A program made the position numbers and the translations under genes. A stretch of DNA of 32,375 bases from Paramoeba atlantica (Eukaryota > Discosea): assembly GCA_977017575.1 (NCBI GenBank), contig CDRNVI010000134.1, positions 1 to 32,375 on the forward strand. The letters run 5' to 3'. Numbering within the stretch: position 1 is the first letter of the stretch; each line of letters opens with the position of its first letter. This document shows, in pieces, positions 1-9,312 of this stretch. The notes beneath the pieces were generated by a model that saw only the letters and a program-made list of their open reading frames with translations, was not told where the DNA came from and ran no database searches.

Positions 1-163
1 CATGGTAGCCTGCATCTTGTAAGGCTGCAGCTGGAAAATCAGCATCAATGGTTTTAGTTTCTTGCAGTACTAAGCAATCAGGTTGATGTGTTGATAACCA
101 ATCTAAGACATGTTGTAAACGCACTCGCAATGAATTGACGTTCCAAGTGGCCAGTTTAATCAC
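1..163 (-). CDS. xthA: exodeoxyribonuclease III, N-terminal 54 residues (runs off the window)
   Basis: This encodes an AP endonuclease / 3'-5' exonuclease of base-excision repair. The protein opens [16 protein letters not shown], the family's N-terminal signature, with the metal/catalytic-site Asn at residue 8. LVLQETK follows, with the metal-binding Glu at residue 35 (Glu34 in E. coli). The start is GTG at 163, chosen because AAGGAGAG lies 7 nt upstream and the family signature begins at once. About four fifths of the gene lies outside the window. It is divergent from transketolase, with a 315-bp gap that holds a long hairpin repeat. Composition matches the other bacterial genes to its right. 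Confidence 0.9.
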   Translation of the reverse strand, partial: MIKLATWNVNSLRVRLQHVLDWLSTHQPDCLVLQETKTIDADFPAAALQDAGYH

Positions 164-289
164 GGATTAACTCTCCTTGTGGCTAAGCATACAGTGTATC
201 AGGATCATTTAGGATTTGCGTTATAGGATATTGTACGCCAAAATAGCGCCCGCTTTGAGCCATAGTCCAAGTCATTTTTATTAACAAAA

Positions 290-467
290 TAGCTTTTCAG
301 AAAAATAAATTGGATTTTAGCGTTCAGATTGGGTTTAGGTAGTCGGGTTGCGATTGAAAAAAAGCGGAAGAATAGTTGGGCTATTTTGAGTATTTTTTGA
401 ATGAGCAACCCGCCTAGATGAGCTCAAGATGACATGATAAAATCCAATTTATTTTTCTGAAAAGCTA
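290..467. repeat. 178-nt long-hairpin intergenic repeat with 30-bp perfect arms
   Basis: The arms at 290-319 and 438-467 are perfect 30-nt reverse complements. Inside them cgggttgc (344-351) pairs with gcaacccg (405-412), and an apex hairpin AATAG/CTATT sits at 371-375/381-385, so the whole unit can fold as one long interrupted hairpin. No open frame fits it. It occupies most of the gap between the divergent xthA and transketolase and ends 11 nt before the transketolase start, so it would be in that gene's leader if the promoter lies upstream. A second element with the same architecture but different sequence lies at 3635-3762. The rest of the 164-478 gap shows nothing I can name. Confidence 0.85.
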
Positions 468-478
468 CAGGAAATCAC

Positions 479-2478
479 ATGCCTAATCACCATGATCTCG
501 CTAATGCCATCCGCGCACTCAGTATGGATGCGGTACAACAAGCCAATTCAGGTCATCCAGGCATGCCATTGGGTATGGCTGACATTGCTACCGTATTATG
601 GCATCAACATTTACGTCATGCTCCTAACAACCCACAGTGGTTTAATCGCGATCGGTTTGTGTTATCTAATGGTCACGGTTCAATGCTGCAATACGCATTA
701 CTGCATTTAACGGGTTACCCCCTTAGTATTGATGACTTAAAACAATTCCGACAATTGCACGCTAAAACACCTGGCCATCCTGAATTTGGGATCACCCCCG
801 GTGTTGAAACTACAACCGGTCCACTTGGACAAGGCATCGCCAACGTGGTTGGCATGGCAATCGCTGAACGCCACTTGGCTAGCCAATTTAACCAACCTAA
901 TTTTCAGATTATCGATCATTACACGTATGCATTTTTAGGTGATGGTTGTTTAATGGAAGGGATCTCTCACGAAGCCTGTTCATTAGCAGGCACACTGGGT
1001 TTAGGTAAATTAATTGTATTTTGGGATGACAATGGTATTTCGATCGATGGTGATGTCAGCGGTTGGTTTACTGACGACACCGCACAACGTTTTGCAGCGT
1101 ATCATTGGCATGTTATCGATAATGTTGATGGTCATGATCCACAGGCAATTGACGCAGCGATCACTGCTGCAAAAGCAGTTAGCGATAAACCCAGTTTAAT
1201 CTGCTGTAAAACAGTGATCGGATTTGGTTCACCAGCAGTTGCTGGTACTGCAAAAAGCCATGGGTGCGCCATTAGGCGATGCTGAAATTGCAAATACCCG
1301 TGAAAAACTTAACTGGCCACACCCACCGTTTGTGATCCCAGATGATATCTATCAAACGTGGGATGCACGTAAACAAGGCGAGCAACACGTTAGTCAATGG
1401 CAACAACAATTGACAGCATATCAACAAACACACCCTAAATTGGCTACTGAATTAAACAGGCGACTTAACAATGAATTACCAGAAACCTGGTCACAAACAA
1501 TAACAACATTAGTTACAGAGTTACAACAACAGCAACAAACGGTTGCTACTCGCAAAGCATCACAACATTGTTTAAATTCGATTGCACCGATCTTACCTGA
1601 ATTAGTCGGTGGTTCAGCTGACTTAACCGGATCAAATTGCACGAATTGGCAGGCATGTCGTACATTAACTGCAACTGATTACAGTGGTAATTACATTCAC
1701 TATGGTGTGCGTGAATTTGCGATGACAGCAATTGCCAATGGCTTGCGTTTGCATGGCAGTATCATTCCGTATACTGGGACATTTTTAGTATTTTAGCGAC
1801 TACGCACGTAATGCTGTACGTTTAGCAGCATTAATGCAAATACAAACTATTTTAGTGTATTCACATGATTCAATTGGATTAGGTGAAGATGGACCAACAC
1901 ATCAACCAATTGAACACACAGCCAGTTTACGCTTGATCCCAAATGTAAATGTTTGGCGTCCAGCAGACAGTGTTGAAACAGCTGTTGCTTGGCAACACAG
2001 TATTGAACATCGCACCGGCCCAAGCTGTTTATTACTATCACGACAAAACTTGCCAACACTGGCACGCGATGACGATGCAGTTAAACAGATCAGTCGTGGT
2101 GGTTATGTGTTACGTGACAGTGAGCCAACCAAACCCATTGATGCAATCATCATCGCAACCGGTTCAGAAGTATCATTAGCATGTACTGCACAAACACGCT
2201 TGCAACAACAGCATAATATAAACGTGCGCGTGGTATCTATGCCTTGTCTCGATGTATTTAGCCAGCAATCTAAAGATTATCAAGAAACCGTATTACCTAG
2301 CACTATTAATAAACGTGTTGCCGTTGAAGCCGGTAGTCCAGAATCATGGTACCGTTGGGTAGGTGATCAAGGCACTATCATTGGCATTAACCGTTTTGGT
2401 GAATCAGCACCTGCAGCGCAAGTATTCGAATATCTTGGGCTCACCACAGATGCGGTTATTGAGGCATGTTTGCAGTAA
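479..2478 (+). CDS. tkt: transketolase, with two apparent single-base frame breaks
   Basis: Transketolase is a thiamine-diphosphate enzyme that moves two-carbon units between sugar phosphates in the cytosolic non-oxidative pentose phosphate pathway. [10 protein letters not shown] carries the active-site His at residue 26. [10 protein letters not shown] followed by FWDDN is the ThDP/Mg site, HYGVREFAM carries the catalytic Glu, and [11 protein letters not shown] is the substrate-loop signature. CAGGAAAT precedes the ATG at 479. The frame moves by one base at GGG 1262-1264 and again at TTTT 1791-1794. Both look like one extra base, and the protein on either side stays highly conserved. Without them the product would be 665 residues, normal for the family. 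The gene is followed by gap, an arrangement common in gammaproteobacteria. Confidence 0.93.
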
Positions 2479-2616
2479 AATTAGCTTTTGTGCACACAAT
2501 TAAATAATAATACACTAATGTTACCCATCGCTGATATAGAAAAATCGTATTAATTGTTTTACAATTCACACACTAAATTAACATCGTAAATTCATCAACA
2601 AAACATGAGGGAAACT

Positions 2617-3627
2617 ATGGCCATCAACGTCGCTATCAACGGTTATGGGCGCATCGGACGTAATATATTACGCGCACTGTATGAGAATAAACGTCGCAAC
2701 GATATTAACATTGTCGCTATCAACGATTTAGGTGACATTAACATTAATGCTCATTTAACTCGTTATGATTCCGTACACGGACACTTTAATGCAGAAGTCG
2801 GTGTTGATGGTGATAATTTAGTGATAAATGGCGATAAAATTCGTGTATTTTCGCAACGCAATCCAAGTGACATCCCTTGGGGTAGTATGAATGTTGACGT
2901 TGTATATGAATGCACGGGGCATTTTGCAAGCCGCGATAAATCGCAAGCCCATATCAATGCTGGGGCTAAAAAAGTGATTATCTCTGCACCAGCTGGCACT
3001 GATGTTGATGCAACGATTGTATATGGTGTTAACCATCGGGTATTAAAAAGTAGTGATACTATCATTTCCAATGCATCGTGCACTACAAATTGTTTAGCAC
3101 CAATCGTCAAACCATTGCATGAAAAAATCGGCATTGTATCTGGATTAATGAATACAATTCATGCTTACACTAACGATCAAGTGTTAACAGATGTACACCA
3201 TAAAGATTTGCGTCGTGCACGTTCGGCGACTCAATCATTAATCCCAACATCAACCGGAGCGGCCAAAGCCGTTGGCTTGGTTATTCCGGAATTAGCTGGC
3301 AAACTAGATGGCTTTGCTATTCGAGTACCAACAATCAATGTCTCGGTTGTTGATTTAACATTTGTCGCTGCGCGCAATACCAGTGTTGATGAAGTAAACC
3401 AAGTGATTAAACAGGCTGCAGAAACTGATTTAAACGCTGTGCTAGGTTATAACGAATTACCATTAGTCTCGATTGACTTTAATCATAATCCTAATTCATC
3501 TACATTCGATGCCACACAAACTAAAGTTATTGGCAACACTGTCAAAGTACTGGCTTGGTATGACAATGAATGGGGGTTTTCTAATCGGATGTTAGATACC
3601 ACAATGGCATTAATGCAGGCAAGTTGA
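2617..3627 (+). CDS. gap: type I glyceraldehyde-3-phosphate dehydrogenase
   Basis: This enzyme oxidises and phosphorylates glyceraldehyde-3-phosphate with NAD in glycolysis. The NAD fold shows GYGRIGR near residue 9, and Asp37 in AINDLGD favours NAD over NADP. The catalytic Cys is residue 155 in SNASCTTNC, followed by [28 protein letters not shown] is the substrate loop and [10 protein letters not shown] closes the fold. The start at 2617 is preferred over the in-frame ATG at 2605 because GAGG lies 6 nt upstream of 2617 and [11 protein letters not shown] is the usual N-terminus. The gene is intact at 336 residues. It lies 138 bp after transketolase on the same strand. pgk and pyk, often next in related genomes, are absent; a hairpin repeat and a convergent gene follow. 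Confidence 0.97.
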   Translation: MAINVAINGYGRIGRNILRALYENKRRNDINIVAINDLGDININAHLTRYDSVHGHFNAEVGVDGDNLVINGDKIRVFSQRNPSDIPWGSMNVDVVYECTGHFASRDKSQAHINAGAKKVIISAPAGTDVDATIVYGVNHRVLKSSDTIISNASCTTNCLAPIVKPLHEKIGIVSGLMNTIHAYTNDQVLTDVHHKDLRRARSATQSLIPTSTGAAKAVGLVIPELAGKLDGFAIRVPTINVSVVDLTFVAARNTSVDEVNQVIKQAAETDLNAVLGYNELPLVSIDFNHNPNSSTFDATQTKVIGNTVKVLAWYDNEWGFSNRMLDTTMALMQAS

Positions 3628-3634
3628 ATCTGTC

Positions 3635-3762
3635 TATACTCAAAGCGTTTTAAATTTAGGACTTTGTTGGCTGCGCTGATCTCACAAAAGTCATGTATTT
3701 CAATACACTCCTTTTGTTCGACAGCTTGCCGCCTCGCCTAAATTTAAAACGCTTTGAGTATA
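3635..3762. repeat. 128-nt long-hairpin intergenic repeat with 26-bp perfect arms
   Basis: The arms at 3635-3660 and 3737-3762 are perfect 26-nt reverse complements. Nested inside are ACAAAAG (3684-3690) with CTTTTGT (3711-3717), and TGTATT (3694-3699) with AATACA (3702-3707) around a two-base tip. It fills almost all of the gap between the convergent gap and aldehyde dehydrogenase genes, so it could end transcription from both sides. It is far longer than a normal intrinsic terminator and lacks a clean U-tract. Its architecture matches the element at 290-467, but the sequence does not. Confidence 0.85.
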
Positions 3763-3776
3763 AAATCGTGAATATG

Positions 3777-5168
3777 CTACAACACATCCGATTTAATGAT
3801 CAGCATCTTTTCATGGGTCATGTCATGCATTGAATAGGGAATGCCACCGGTATTAAAGCCAGATTGTTTACGTCCAGCAAATGGCATCCAATCGGCACGA
3901 AACGCGGTATGATCATTGATTAACACCGTTTTAGCTTGTAAACGTTTAATTAGATCGAATGCCGTATCAATGTTCTTGGTAAATACTGCTGATTGAAATG
4001 AAAATGGCAACACATTAGCCGCATTCACTGCATCATCTAACTCTTGATAGGTATTAATACACACAACCGGCCCAAAAATTTCTTCGCGACACACGCGAGC
4101 ATCCAATGGTGGATTCAATAAAATTGTCGGCGCATAACACGTTTTTGATAACCGTTTACCACCGCATAATACCTTTGCACCAGCATTTACTGCTTCATCT
4201 ACCCACTCAGCAACCCGATCCACTTCAGTCTCACTAATTAATGGGCCTACTTCCGTTTTTGGATCAACTGGATCACCAACAATTAACTGTTCAGCCAATT
4301 TTGTCATCCCTTTTGCTAAGCGTTTTGCGACATCTTGATGTGCAAAAACACGTTGTACTGAAATACACACTTGTCCTGCATGATAAAAACCACCTTTTGT
4401 TAACAATGGCACCGCTGCATCGATATCTGCATCTTGAGTAACAATGACTGGGGCAGCACCACCGTGTTCTAATGTACAGCCCACACCTGGTGGTAATAAT
4501 GATCGCAAATGCCAACCAACACGACCAGAGCCAATAAACGATAAAAAACTAATGCGCGGATCAGATACAAACTTTTCTGCTACCTTACTGTCACACATGA
4601 TCACTTGTGCCCAAGCTTTCGGTAACCCTGCCTCATGTAATAATTCAACAAGAGCAAAACATGATAAAGGTGTTTGTGCTCGCCGGTTTAATTAACACAG
4701 GACAACCCACAGCGATGGCTGGGATCACTTGGTGAATCACTAAATTCATCGGGTGGTTAAATGCGCTGATTGCCAATACTACACCGACTGGTTCACGCAA
4801 GGTATATGCAATGCGTTGTTCACTGGCCTTGGTTAATCCCATTGGAATTTCCCGACCCGTCATTTGGCTAATATGTTCAATCGCGACTTTAATACCTTGT
4901 GCTGCACGTTCGGCTTCAATCAACGAATCGACTAACGGCTTGCCACCTTCTTCCGCAGATTGTTTGGCTAATGCTTTTTGCTGTTCAGTAAACAACACAT
5001 ACATCCGTTCTAAAATAGCAATGCGCTCGGGATAGATAACCACTGACTACGATCAGTAAATGTGGCATACGCTGTAGCTAATGCAGACTCAACTTGTGAT
5101 TCAGTTAATAATTCAATACCTTTAATTAAATGACCATCGTACGGAGAAAAAACATTTAAATTCGTCAT
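3777..5168 (-). CDS. NAD(P)-dependent aldehyde dehydrogenase, with two apparent single-base frame breaks
   Basis: This is an ALDH-superfamily enzyme oxidising an aldehyde to its acid; the substrate cannot be told. The N-terminal NAD domain contains REPVGVVLAISAFNHPMNL and PVLIKPAS. FIGSGRVGWHL is the usual G-S-x-x-x-G loop, LEHGGAAPVIV carries the general-base Glu, and GQVCISVQRV the catalytic Cys. EEIFGPVV and PFAGRKQSGF are C-terminal family motifs. The ATG at 5168 has AAGGA about 7 nt upstream. The frame changes near GGG 5029-5031 (apparently one base short) and near TTT 4673-4675 (apparently one base extra), and both sides stay conserved. The net length corresponds to 463 residues, normal for the family. 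It starts 10 nt after the ALS-type gene ends, so the two probably form an operon. Confidence 0.9.
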
Positions 5169-5178
5169 CTATTTATCC

Positions 5179-6824
5179 TTATAAGGTACACGTTTTCGCT
5201 AACAACTCATCTGTTAACACGCGTATATTTTCTGAATAATCTACAGGCACTTCAATAATATGTACACCTTTTTGTTGTAAGCATGTTGTTAATGTCTGTG
5301 CAAATTGATCGGTTTGTGTAATACGGTGACCTGTTGCGCCATAAGCTTTGGCGTATGTCACAAAGTCAGGATTATTGTAATCTAAACCAAAATCATGCAA
5401 ACCCATTGCTTGTTGTTTCCATTTGATCATACCGTATGCTTTGTCACAAATAATAATAACCACTAAATCAAGCCCAAGTGTCACTGCAGTTTCTAATTCT
5501 TGCGAATTCATCATGAAACCACCATCACCACAAATGGCTATCACGTTACGCTTAGGATGGACAATCTTAGCAGCAATTGCTGAAGGCAACCCAGCACCCA
5601 TGCTAGCTAATGCATTATCTAATAGTAATGTTTTTGCATTAAAGGCACTAAAATTACGTGCAAACCAGATCTTATACATGCCATTATCTAACGCAGCAAT
5701 ACCATCTTTGGGTAATACACGACGTACATCATGAACTAACCGTTGTGGCATGATTGGGAAACGTGGGTCGTCATTGTGTTGACTGATATGTTGATCAACT
5801 TCTTGTTTGATCGTAGCAAAATAAGCAAAATCCCAATGTGATTGTTTTTTTAATTAAGTCTGTTATCTGTTGCAATGCACAGCTAATATCGCCAATCACT
5901 TCTAGTGTTGGGAAATATACTTCATCAATATTTGCTGGAAAAAAATTAAGATGAATAACCTTACGTTTTTCGCCAAGCTGCATGAAGAAAGGCGGTTTCT
6001 CAATCACATCATGGACCCACATTAATGATTAAATCAGCACGGCTAATTGCACAATGTACATAATCATTATTAGATAAGGCCGCTGTCCCCAAGAAACGTT
6101 GATCATGCTCATCTAGTACACCTTTTCCCATTTGCGTATTGAAAAAATACATATCTGTTTTATCAATAAATTGACGCAATGCAGCAGAAATTGCTTTGCG
6201 ATTACCACCAGCACCGATCAATACTAATGGGCGTTTTGCTGCTTGAATTAATTCAACTGCAGCATTAATACTGGCTGCATCTGGATGAGGTAATGTCAGT
6301 TTGGTAACTGTATATAACGAAGCATCACAATCTTCTTGGGCAATATCTTCGGGTAATTCTAAGTGTACAGCACCTGGACGTTCGGCTTGACTAATACGAA
6401 ATGCTTCTCGAATTAATGAGGGAATGTGATTACCATTGACAATCTGCCGAGTAAACTTAGTTAATGGGCGCATCATTTCAACAATATTAACAATTTGAAA
6501 TTGTCCCTGCTTACTTTTTAAAATTGGTTTCTGCCCAGTGATCATTAACATTGGCATACCACCTAAATTGGCATATGCTGCTGCAGTCACAAAGTTAGTC
6601 GCACCAGGGCCAAGTGTCGACAAACACACACCTGTTTTACCTGTCAATCGCCCATAAGTTGCTGCCATAAAACCAGCAGCTTGTTCATGACGAGTAATAA
6701 TCAATTTAATCTGAGAATTGCGGATTGATTCTAATAAATCTAAATTTTCTTCACCTGGGATCCCAAAAATATACTCAACATCTTCATTTTCTAATGCTTT
6801 TATAAACTGATCAGATGCTTTCAT
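5179..6824 (-). CDS. acetolactate synthase-type ThDP enzyme, large subunit, with two apparent frame breaks
   Basis: This ThDP enzyme of the acetolactate synthase family decarboxylates pyruvate and joins the unit to a second 2-oxoacid. The N-terminal pyrimidine-binding domain has TRHEQAAGFMA with the catalytic Glu at residue 47, then GVCLSTLGPGATN. The central domain has the linker RPLVLIGAGGNRK, and the C-terminal domain has the ThDP/Mg motif CGDGGFMMNSQELETA. GGGAGTG lies 8 nt upstream of the ATG at 6824. The frame shifts near the GG pair at 6013-6014 and in T7 at 5845-5851; both look like one extra base, and the net length corresponds to 547 residues. No small regulatory subunit is adjacent, and the partner is an aldehyde dehydrogenase, so a catabolic or side-pathway role is as likely as branched-chain amino acid synthesis. 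Confidence 0.85.
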
Positions 6825-6934
6825 TCAAAGACACTCCCAAATGAGAAACAGTTAATAAGATTAAGCATAGCGGTATTTTTATAATAATGTAACATTGAAC
6901 ATTCAACCTAGATTCAGCAGTTGAATTGGTCTGC

Positions 6935-6967
6935 AAAGCATCCCAGTTCAAGCCTGGGACAAGCTTT
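6935..6967. other. stem-loop in the gap between transglycosylase and ALS-type genes
   Basis: AAAGC and TCCCAG (935-939 and 941-946 of the 6 kb block) pair with CTGGGA (6954-6959) and GCTTT (6963-6967) around a 7-nt loop. It lies downstream of the minus-strand transglycosylase and upstream of the minus-strand ALS-type gene. It may be a weak terminator or a small repeat. The longer T-run is on the plus-strand side, where no gene needs it, so a terminator role is doubtful. The rest of 6825-7029 shows only a small GGCA/TGCC hairpin. Confidence 0.45.
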
Positions 6968-7029
6968 TTGCTGATATTTTCTGGCAAGATCTGCCAAAGA
7001 TGGCCTTTCCCTTAATAGTAACTGAGCCG

Positions 7030-7662
7030 TTAAAAGAAATCGTACCAAGATTTATGAATGTTGTTCTGGCAACCTTGTAACTGGCGACGCCATATAGCAG
7101 CACGTACAGCAACATGTTTAGATACTCGAATTAACCATTGCTTACCTCGGTAAGTCCCACGTTGATAACCACCAATACCTTCATGATAAGCCAGGTATAG
7201 ACGATATGCATCTGACTTAGAAATACCCGCGCGGCGATTTGCATTGTTAGCATACCAACCAATAAAATCGATGGCATCTTTAAATGTTAAACGCGATGAA
7301 AATATTCCGCCAGCACTTTCTTTATATTCTGCCCATGTGGCATCTTTTACTTGTGCATAGCCATACGCATCTGACTTGCGAAACCACGGAACCACACCAA
7401 ATAATTTAGTGCGCGACGGTTTTGCTTTCCCATTAAAAGAAGACTCTTGTCGCATAATCGACATTTGTACAGCAATAGGCACACCCCAACGTCGTTCAGA
7501 CTTAAGCGCTGCCCAATACCAATCTGGATATTGAGAAAAAATAGCGCATATATTATCAACATTGGTTGGCTTTGGTGGTGTACTACAACTTGTTAAGTGG
7601 ATTACAAAAAAGATGAATATGCAACTTAACTTAATCACCCAAAATCTATTTGTTATTCTCAT
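7030..7662 (-). CDS. lipoprotein lytic transglycosylase, SLT domain
   Basis: This is a peptidoglycan lytic transglycosylase that would cut glycan strands from the periplasmic face of the outer membrane. From Met at 7662 the product is 210 residues. A hydrophobic signal peptide (about residues 7-22) ends in the lipobox LTSC with Cys26. The SLT domain begins near residue 48 (WYWAALKSERRWGVP) and has the catalytic Glu73 in MRQESSF, then DAYGYAQVKDATW and AYHEGIGGYQRG. The start at 7662 is preferred to the longer frame from 7731 because it gives a compact lipoprotein signal; AGGGG upstream is spaced rather far. The gene is intact. The gap 7663-7906 holds nothing I recognise. Confidence 0.88.
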   Translation of the reverse strand: MRITNRFWVIKLSCIFIFFVIHLTSCSTPPKPTNVDNICAIFSQYPDWYWAALKSERRWGVPIAVQMSIMRQESSFNGKAKPSRTKLFGVVPWFRKSDAYGYAQVKDATWAEYKESAGGIFSSRLTFKDAIDFIGWYANNANRRAGISKSDAYRLYLAYHEGIGGYQRGTYRGKQWLIRVSKHVAVRAAIWRRQLQGCQNNIHKSWYDFF

Positions 7663-7906
7663 TATTTTGTCAAACCCCCTAAGCACTTGCATTGATAATA
7701 GCATTATACTGATTGCATTTAAAAATGTCACAAATAGAAGCGACGAACTATTTGAGCTGCAACGAAGTATATACCCTACCTGGCTTAGTTGGATTCCGCA
7801 ATAGAAATATATATTATGAATTTGGCTATGAGTAAACTAACATTTAACTATTTAAGCTTATTACTTAAAACTAAATTTAACGCTTGAATTAACAGTAAAA
7901 AGAATA

Positions 7907-8119
7907 CTAACGCATAAGTATTTTGGCTACATTAGCTACAGTAGGATGTGGGTCGGTTAATAAACGTTTTGCATGCTGTGCAAAGTTAATATGACGACAA
8001 AACCATAACGTCCATAATGCCGTTTCACGAATAATTGGATTTGGATTCTGTATTTTTTCTTCAGCAATTCTCACTATATCATTCAACTTCATGTAGGTCG
8101 CCGCATACAATGCACTACC
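7907..8119 (-). CDS. HEAT-repeat protein, C-terminal fragment cut at the genome junction
   Basis: About 70 residues stay open, ending at a TAG at 7907. PIIRETALWTLWFC and HPTVANVAKILMR have the spacing of paired HEAT/Armadillo-like helices, which usually serve as protein-binding scaffolds; the full protein's role cannot be told. No real start is present: the frame continues upstream through codons for G-S-A-L and then hits a stop at 8123-8125 that belongs to the mitochondrial side. The N-terminal part is therefore missing, most likely on another contig. Codon use and composition match the bacterial genes to the left. Confidence 0.6.
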   Translation of the reverse strand, partial: GSALYAATYMKLNDIVRIAEEKIQNPNPIIRETALWTLWFCRHINFAQHAKRLLTDPHPTVANVAKILMR

Positions 8120-8130
8120 GCTTTACCGCT
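8111..8130. other. junction between bacterial and mitochondrial sequence
   Basis: Left of this point the sequence has moderate G+C, standard code and bacterial genes. Right of it the sequence is very AT-rich, TGA is Trp, and genes are mitochondrial. A bacterial HEAT-repeat frame and a mitochondrial tRNA-Ser-like gene are both truncated here, so neither genome runs through naturally. The exact base cannot be fixed; it lies within roughly 8111-8130. Confidence 0.8.
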
Positions 8131-8143
8131 CAGCCACACTATA
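8119..8143 (-). tRNA. tRNA-Ser-like 5' fragment (acceptor and D-arm only)
   Basis: On the minus strand GTGTGGCTGAGCGGTAAAGC resembles the 5' third of a tRNA-Ser, whose D-arm is typically GGCxGAGCGGTxxAAxGC. No anticodon or T-arm follows, because the sequence turns into the bacterial HEAT-repeat frame. It is probably a mitochondrial tRNA cut by the junction. Confidence 0.4.
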
Positions 8144-8151
8144 AAAAATTA

Positions 8152-8225
8152 TAATTGGTATAGGACTCGAACCTATATCTAATGATTTAGAAGATCATAA
8201 TTTTAACCAATTAAACTAACCAATT
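8152..8225 (-). tRNA. trnR(ucu): tRNA-Arg (anticodon UCU)
   Basis: A 74-nt cloverleaf with acceptor AATTGGT/ACCAATT fully paired, D-stem GTTT/AAAT, anticodon stem ATGAT/ATCAT with loop CTTCTAA, and T-stem ATAGG/CCTAT. It reads AGA/AGG, the common Arg codons here. CGT codons in cox1 need another tRNA not seen in this window. Confidence 0.93.
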
Positions 8226-8252
8226 AAATACAAAACAACAAAAATAGGTTGA

Positions 8253-8493
<241 letters not shown>

Positions 8494-8592
8494 TTTCGAA
8501 AATATTTTTATACATATATTTTACTAATTAATAAAAATTCAAAATTGATTACATATTCAAATGTAATCCATAATAATTTTTACGTAATTATA

Positions 8593-8665
8593 TAAGAAGA
8601 GTAGGACTCGAACCTACATCTGTGGCTCATGAGACCACTGAGTTAACCTATTACTCCATCTTAAA
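8593..8665 (-). tRNA. trnM(cau): tRNA-Met (anticodon CAU), acceptor mismatched at positions 1-3
   Basis: D-stem GAGT/ACTC, anticodon stem GTGGT/GCCAC with loop CTCATGA, and T-stem GTAGG/CCTAC. The acceptor is TTTAAGA against TCTTCTT: positions 4-7 pair, but 1-3 are T-T, T-T and T-C. Editing of the 5' end to AAG would restore the stem. Confidence 0.9.
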
Positions 8666-8683
8666 AAATAATTAACTCATCGT

Positions 8684-8766
8684 TATTGGAGGAGGGACTC
8701 GAACCCTCAAGCCTAAAAGGCAATAGATTTTAAGTCTATCATGTTTACCAATTCCATCACACCATT
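8684..8766 (-). tRNA. trnL(uaa): tRNA-Leu (anticodon UAA)
   Basis: Anticodon stem ATAGA/TCTAT with loop CTTAAAA, a class II variable arm with GCC/GGC stem, and T-stem GAGGG/CCCTC. The acceptor AATGGTG/CTCCAAT has a mismatch at position 2 and a T-T at position 6, the only mismatch outside positions 1-3 in the whole tRNA set. Confidence 0.92.
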
Positions 8767-8940
8767 AAAAAATAATTAATAAAAATTTTTGTATATGAAA
8801 ATAAAATATTATCTCTTATACAAACCCCCCAAACCCCCCTTATTATATGTGACAAATAATATACTTAAATCAGTGTATAATAGATTTCAAAAATTTACAA
8901 AAAAATTTTATTAAATTAAATTAATACGGATAAAATAATT
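8767..8940. other. non-coding spacer with C6-AAA-C6 block
   Basis: No gene or tRNA is visible here. The block CCCCCCAAACCCCCC at 8825-8839 stands out in sequence that otherwise has almost no C or G runs. The opposite strand is two G6 tracts, which could form a quadruplex between strands or with slippage. A replication or transcription signal is possible but unproven. Confidence 0.5.
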
Positions 8941-9012
8941 TCATTTCTAAGGGATTTGAACCCTTATTTCTGCTGTGAAAGAGCAATGTCCTAACCATTA
9001 GACGAAGAAAAA
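8941..9012 (-). tRNA. trnE(uuc): tRNA-Glu (anticodon UUC)
   Basis: D-stem GTCT/GGAC, anticodon stem TTGCT/AGCAG with loop CTTTCAC, and T-stem AAGGG/CCCTT. The acceptor TTTTTCT/AGAAATG pairs at 3-7, with a T-G at 1 and a T-T mismatch at 2, consistent with 5' editing. Confidence 0.92.
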
Positions 9013-9312
9013 TAAATCATATATTATTAAAGTAAGATATATCTAAAATAAATAATCATATTAATTTACTAATTTTTTATTTTATTAAAAAAATAAAATC
9101 TTTTAAATTACTATAATTATTTATTTTATAATTTTTTCTCTTTTTAAAAAAATTTTAAGTAAAATATGTATGTTTTATGACTGTTATTTCATATGGTAAA
9201 TGTACATTTATCATAAATTGATATAATAGATATAATAGATAATATTTTATATTTTATATACAAAACATCTTGATTATATAGTAATAAAATAAACATATTT
9301 TATTATATTTTA
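9013..9312. other. AT-rich non-coding spacer between tRNA-Glu and tRNA-Asp
   Basis: I find no tRNA fold and no convincing protein here. There is a short direct repeat (taatagata units near 9226-9242) and a slightly less AT-rich patch at about 9168-9215 that could encode only 19 residues (MINVHLPYEIT...). No rRNA motif is visible. Confidence 0.5.

Noticed and set aside
479-6824. Transketolase, aldehyde dehydrogenase and ALS-type genes as decaying pseudogenes of a symbiont
   Set aside because: The breaks are single-base, almost all in homopolymers, with conserved sequence on both sides, and the same kind of break occurs in cox1, nad5 and other mitochondrial genes in the same contig. Sequencing error is simpler.
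7562-7804. Plus-strand 80-codon frame over the transglycosylase start
   Set aside because: It lies opposite the lipoprotein signal peptide and promoter region, lacks a ribosome site and has no recognisable content.
1-8120. Bacterial genes transferred into the mitochondrial genome
   Set aside because: The bacterial side keeps standard code, ribosome sites and its own composition, is not flanked by mitochondrial sequence on its left, and ends in a truncated gene at the join.
9013-9312. Possible 5S rRNA or other structured RNA in the tRNA-Glu/Asp gap
   Set aside because: I see no conserved 5S loop sequence and no long stems; only AT-rich sequence with a short direct repeat.
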